Positions 61,135 through 64,000 of a DNA stretch of 64,000 nucleotides are shown one piece after another; within the stretch, counting starts at the first letter, position 1; each line of letters opens with the position of its first letter. The notes beneath the pieces are model-generated. The model saw only the letters and a program-made list of their open reading frames with translations, did no database searches and was not told where the DNA came from. Source of the stretch: Novacetimonas maltaceti (GTDB lineage: Bacteria > Pseudomonadota > Alphaproteobacteria > Acetobacterales > Acetobacteraceae); NCBI RefSeq assembly GCF_002906255.1, contig NZ_POTC01000003.1, positions 62,001 to 126,000 of the forward strand, in the 5' to 3' direction. A program made the translations under genes and the position numbers.

Positions 61135-64000
61135 ACGACCATGCCCCGATACAGGCGGCCGATCCGTTATGGTACAAGGATGCGGTCATCTACCAGGTCC
61201 ATGTCAAATCGTTCTTTGATTCCGACAATGACGGGATCGGGGATTTCCGGGGCCTGACCTCACGGCTGGACTACATCGCCGACCTTGGCGTCAACACGAT
61301 CTGGCTGCTGCCCTTCTACCCTTCGCCACGCAAGGATGACGGGTACGATATTTCGGCCTATCGCGCGGTGCATCCCGATTACGGCACGATGGCGGACGTA
61401 CGCCATTTCATCAACGCGGCGCATGCGCGCAACATCCGCGTGGTGACGGAACTGGTGATCAACCATACATCGGACCAGCATCCGTGGTTCCAGCGCGCGC
61501 GCAAGGCAAAACCCGGTTCGGTTGCACGCAATTTCTATGTCTGGTCCGACACCGGCACGGAATATGCAGGCACGCGCGTCATCTTCTGCGATACCGAGAT
61601 TTCGAACTGGACGCGCGACCCGGTGGCCGGGGCTTTTTACTGGCACCGTTTCTATTCCCACCAGCCCGACCTGAATTTCGACAATCCGCATGTCCTGCGC
61701 GCGATCCTGGGAATCATGGCATTCTGGCTGAAACTCGGGGTCGATGGGCTGCGCCTCGACGCCATTCCCTATCTGGTGGAACGTGATGGCACCAGCAACG
61801 AGAACCTGCCCGAAACACATGCCGTCCTGCGCCGTATCCGCGCGGCACTGGATGCGCGCTTTCCCAACCGCATGCTGCTGGCCGAAGCGAACCAGTGGCC
61901 GGAAGACACGCGGGAATATTTCGGCAATGGCGACGAATGTCACATGGCGTTCCATTTCCCGCTGATGCCCCGGATGTACCTGGCCATGGCGCGCGAGGAC
62001 CGCTTTCCCATCACCGACATCATGCGCCAGACGCCCGACATCCCCCCGACATGCCAGTGGGCGATTTTCCTGCGCAACCATGACGAACTGACGCTGGAGA
62101 TGGTGACCGACAGCGAACGCGACTTCATGTGGAACGCCTATGCCGCGGATCGTCGCGCGCGCCTCAACCTTGGCATCCGCCGTCGCCTCTCCCCCCTGCT
62201 GGAACGTGACCGGCGGCGGATCGAACTCCTCAACAGCCTGCTTCTGTCGATGCCCGGAACACCGGTCGTCTATTACGGCGATGAACTCGGCATGGGCGAC
62301 AATATCCAGTTGGGCGACCGTGATGGCGTGCGCACGCCCATGCAGTGGTCGCCCGACCGCAATGGCGGGTTTTCGCGCGCGGACCCCGAACGCCTTGTCC
62401 TGCCGGTCATCATGGACCCGCTCTATGGCTATGCCGCCGTCAATGCGGAAACGCAGCGGCGCGACCCGTTTTCGCTGCTGAACTGGATGCGGCGCATGCT
62501 GGCCGTGCGGGCGCGCTCGCACGCATTCGGCCGGGGGACGCTGACCTTTCTCTCACCGGGCAATCGCAAGATACTGGCTTACCTGCGCGAATACGACACC
62601 GACACCATCCTGTGCGTCGCCAACCTTGCACGTTCCGCACAGGCGGTGGAACTTGACCTGTCGCTGTTTGCCGGTCGGGTCCCGGTGGAAATGATGGCGG
62701 AAAGCGTCTTCCCGCCCGTGGGGCAACTGCCCTACCTGCTGACGCTGCCACCCTATGGCTTCATGTGGTTCCGCCTGTGCAGCGTGACGGAAAACCCGAC
62801 ATGGCATGTTCCCGCCCCCGAACCGCTGCCGGAATTCCGCACGCTGGTCCTGCGCCGTTCCCTGCGCGAACTGACGGACGCGCCGCTGCGCACGGTGATG
62901 GAAGGGGAGGTGCTGCCGCTCTATCTGGCGATGCGGCGCTGGGCCTCGGCACGGGGACAGGGGATCGACCATATCCACATCACCGAAGCCATGCCGCTGG
63001 GGACACAGTTCGTGCTGTGCGAGGTCTCGGCAACCATGGGGGAGCGGGAAGCCAGCTATTTCCTGCCGCTGGGCATTGCGTGGGACACGGACAGCCTGCC
63101 CGCCCTGCCGCAGCAGTTGGCCCTGTCGCGCGTGCGCCGTGGCAGGATGACCGGCTACCTGACCGACGCATTCACCCTGCCCTCCTTCGTCATGGCCATC
63201 ATGAAGGCCATGGCGGAGGAAACCCGCCTGCCCGCGCGCGAAGGCGAGGTCGTCTTCCGGCCCTCCGATGCCTTTCGCGCGCTTGACCTGCCGCCCGACG
63301 CCCCGATCCACTGGCTGTCCTCCGAACAGAGCAACAGTTCCCTGATCGTGGCGGACCAGGTGGTCCTCAAGCTGATCCGCCAGCCCCATGCGGGCCTGCA
63401 TCCCGAAGTGGAGATGACGGAATTCCTGACACGCAGGGGCGCACGCGGCATCGCCCCCTTCCTGGGTGAAATGCTGCGGATGGACCCGCAGGACGCGCCC
63501 CATACGCTTGCCATCATGGAAGGATTCATCCGCAACCAGGGCGATGCGTGGAGTTGGACCCTGGGCTACCTGCGCGGGACGGCCACCGACCTTGCACTCA
63601 GTGGCGAGGAACAGGTCGGCATGCGTGCCGAGCATGTCGCATTCTTCCGCACCCTTGGCCAGAGGCTGGGCGGCATGCACGCGATCCTGGCGCAGGACAG
63701 CGACAATCCCGCCTTCGCCCCCGAACGTGCGGGCGCGGACGACATCGCCGCACTGGCCGGCGCCATCCATGAGGAAGTGGGCCGCGCGCTCGACACCCTG
63801 GGGACCATCCGCGACTGGCCACATGCCGGGGACCAGGCGCGCGCGGCAGACCTGCTGGCCGGACGCGACGCGCTGCTGGCGCAGGTCACCACGCTGGCGG
63901 CGGCAGGGACCGCGACATTGCGGACCCGCATCCATGGGGATTTCCACCTTGGCCAGGTACTGGTGGTGGAAAATGACGCCGTCATCATCGATTTCGAGGG
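61131..64000 (+). CDS. treS: Trehalose synthase fused to maltokinase (TreS-Mak), 3' end cut by window edge
   Basis: The visible 956 residues hold two enzymes. Residues about 10-560 are TreS (GH13_16), which isomerises trehalose and maltose: nucleophile Asp210 in GLRLDAIPYL, acid Glu252 in LLAEANQWPED and Asp318 in FLRNHDELT. After a linker, residues about 580-956 are maltokinase (Pep2-like), ending at the catalytic loop IHGDFHLGQVLV and the metal motif IDFEG, where the window ends. The maltose-1-phosphate produced is the GlgE donor, so fusion plus overlap with glgE links the whole trehalose-to-glucan route. A glgB branching enzyme is expected downstream. Confidence 0.95.
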   Translation, partial: MNDHAPIQAADPLWYKDAVIYQVHVKSFFDSDNDGIGDFRGLTSRLDYIADLGVNTIWLLPFYPSPRKDDGYDISAYRAVHPDYGTMADVRHFINAAHARNIRVVTELVINHTSDQHPWFQRARKAKPGSVARNFYVWSDTGTEYAGTRVIFCDTEISNWTRDPVAGAFYWHRFYSHQPDLNFDNPHVLRAILGIMAFWLKLGVDGLRLDAIPYLVERDGTSNENLPETHAVLRRIRAALDARFPNRMLLAEANQWPEDTREYFGNGDECHMAFHFPLMPRMYLAMAREDRFPITDIMRQTPDIPPTCQWAIFLRNHDELTLEMVTDSERDFMWNAYAADRRARLNLGIRRRLSPLLERDRRRIELLNSLLLSMPGTPVVYYGDELGMGDNIQLGDRDGVRTPMQWSPDRNGGFSRADPERLVLPVIMDPLYGYAAVNAETQRRDPFSLLNWMRRMLAVRARSHAFGRGTLTFLSPGNRKILAYLREYDTDTILCVANLARSAQAVELDLSLFAGRVPVEMMAESVFPPVGQLPYLLTLPPYGFMWFRLCSVTENPTWHVPAPEPLPEFRTLVLRRSLRELTDAPLRTVMEGEVLPLYLAMRRWASARGQGIDHIHITEAMPLGTQFVLCEVSATMGEREASYFLPLGIAWDTDSLPALPQQLALSRVRRGRMTGYLTDAFTLPSFVMAIMKAMAEETRLPAREGEVVFRPSDAFRALDLPPDAPIHWLSSEQSNSSLIVADQVVLKLIRQPHAGLHPEVEMTEFLTRRGARGIAPFLGEMLRMDPQDAPHTLAIMEGFIRNQGDAWSWTLGYLRGTATDLALSGEEQVGMRAEHVAFFRTLGQRLGGMHAILAQDSDNPAFAPERAGADDIAALAGAIHEEVGRALDTLGTIRDWPHAGDQARAADLLAGRDALLAQVTTLAAAGTATLRTRIHGDFHLGQVLVVENDAVIIDFE

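Noticed and set aside
62553-63947. 464-codon frame antisense to the TreS-maltokinase gene
   Set aside because: Shadow of the maltokinase part; no family resemblance.

Overview
The window is GC-rich, densely coded DNA from an alphaproteobacterium, most probably an acetic acid bacterium (Acetobacteraceae, Komagataeibacter/Gluconacetobacter type). This rests on gene content: pyruvate phosphate dikinase with its DUF299 regulator, a GntP gluconate permease, glycerol genes and a GlgE/TreS alpha-glucan pathway. The genus is an inference. There are about 46 protein genes, two cut by the window edges. I see no tRNA, rRNA, insertion sequence, prophage or CRISPR array.

Layout. 1-5.0 kb: a glycerol catabolic locus, glpD-glpK-glpX leftward and glpF rightward, with GlpR-type operators in the divergent region. 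5.0-8.1 kb: an Lrp-family regulator divergent from alanine racemase and D-amino acid dehydrogenase, with a perfect 15-bp palindrome between them. 8.1-11.0 kb: a GtrB-GtrA fusion and a large integral-membrane protein, probably for glycan modification. 11.1-22.0 kb: a gluconate permease, then a four-gene export system (HlyD adaptor, fused double-ATPase/permease, second permease, outer-membrane lipoprotein factor), a MarR regulator and a divergent FUSC-type exporter. 22.0-31.2 kb: DUF763-tag (probable DNA repair pair), an Rrf2 regulator, ppsR and ppdK, bacterioferritin and its ferredoxin (Fur box), and isocitrate dehydrogenase.

31.4-52.2 kb: the most interesting part, a ~21 kb peptidoglycan/amino-sugar salvage locus. 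It contains a TonB receptor; sugar permeases of the FHS/MFS and SSS types; exported GH20 hexosaminidases (two); a DUF1343 exo-muramidase (NamZ type); a beta-lactamase-fold lipoprotein; MurQ, NagA and NagB; two sugar kinases of different superfamilies; GntR and ROK regulators; and an unrecognised cytoplasmic TIM-barrel-like protein. The predicted route is stepwise periplasmic removal of GlcNAc (GH20) and MurNAc (NamZ), uptake, phosphorylation, etherase cleavage by MurQ, then deacetylation and deamination to fructose-6-phosphate. Several inverted repeats in its control regions are candidate operators.

52.5-57.8 kb: a TetR regulator, an AzgA-type purine permease and a Fur-box-preceded iron-chelate ABC importer. 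57.9-64.0 kb: an unusually long GlgE whose extra N-terminal region looks like a decayed amylase, overlapping by 4 nt a trehalose synthase-maltokinase fusion that runs off the window.
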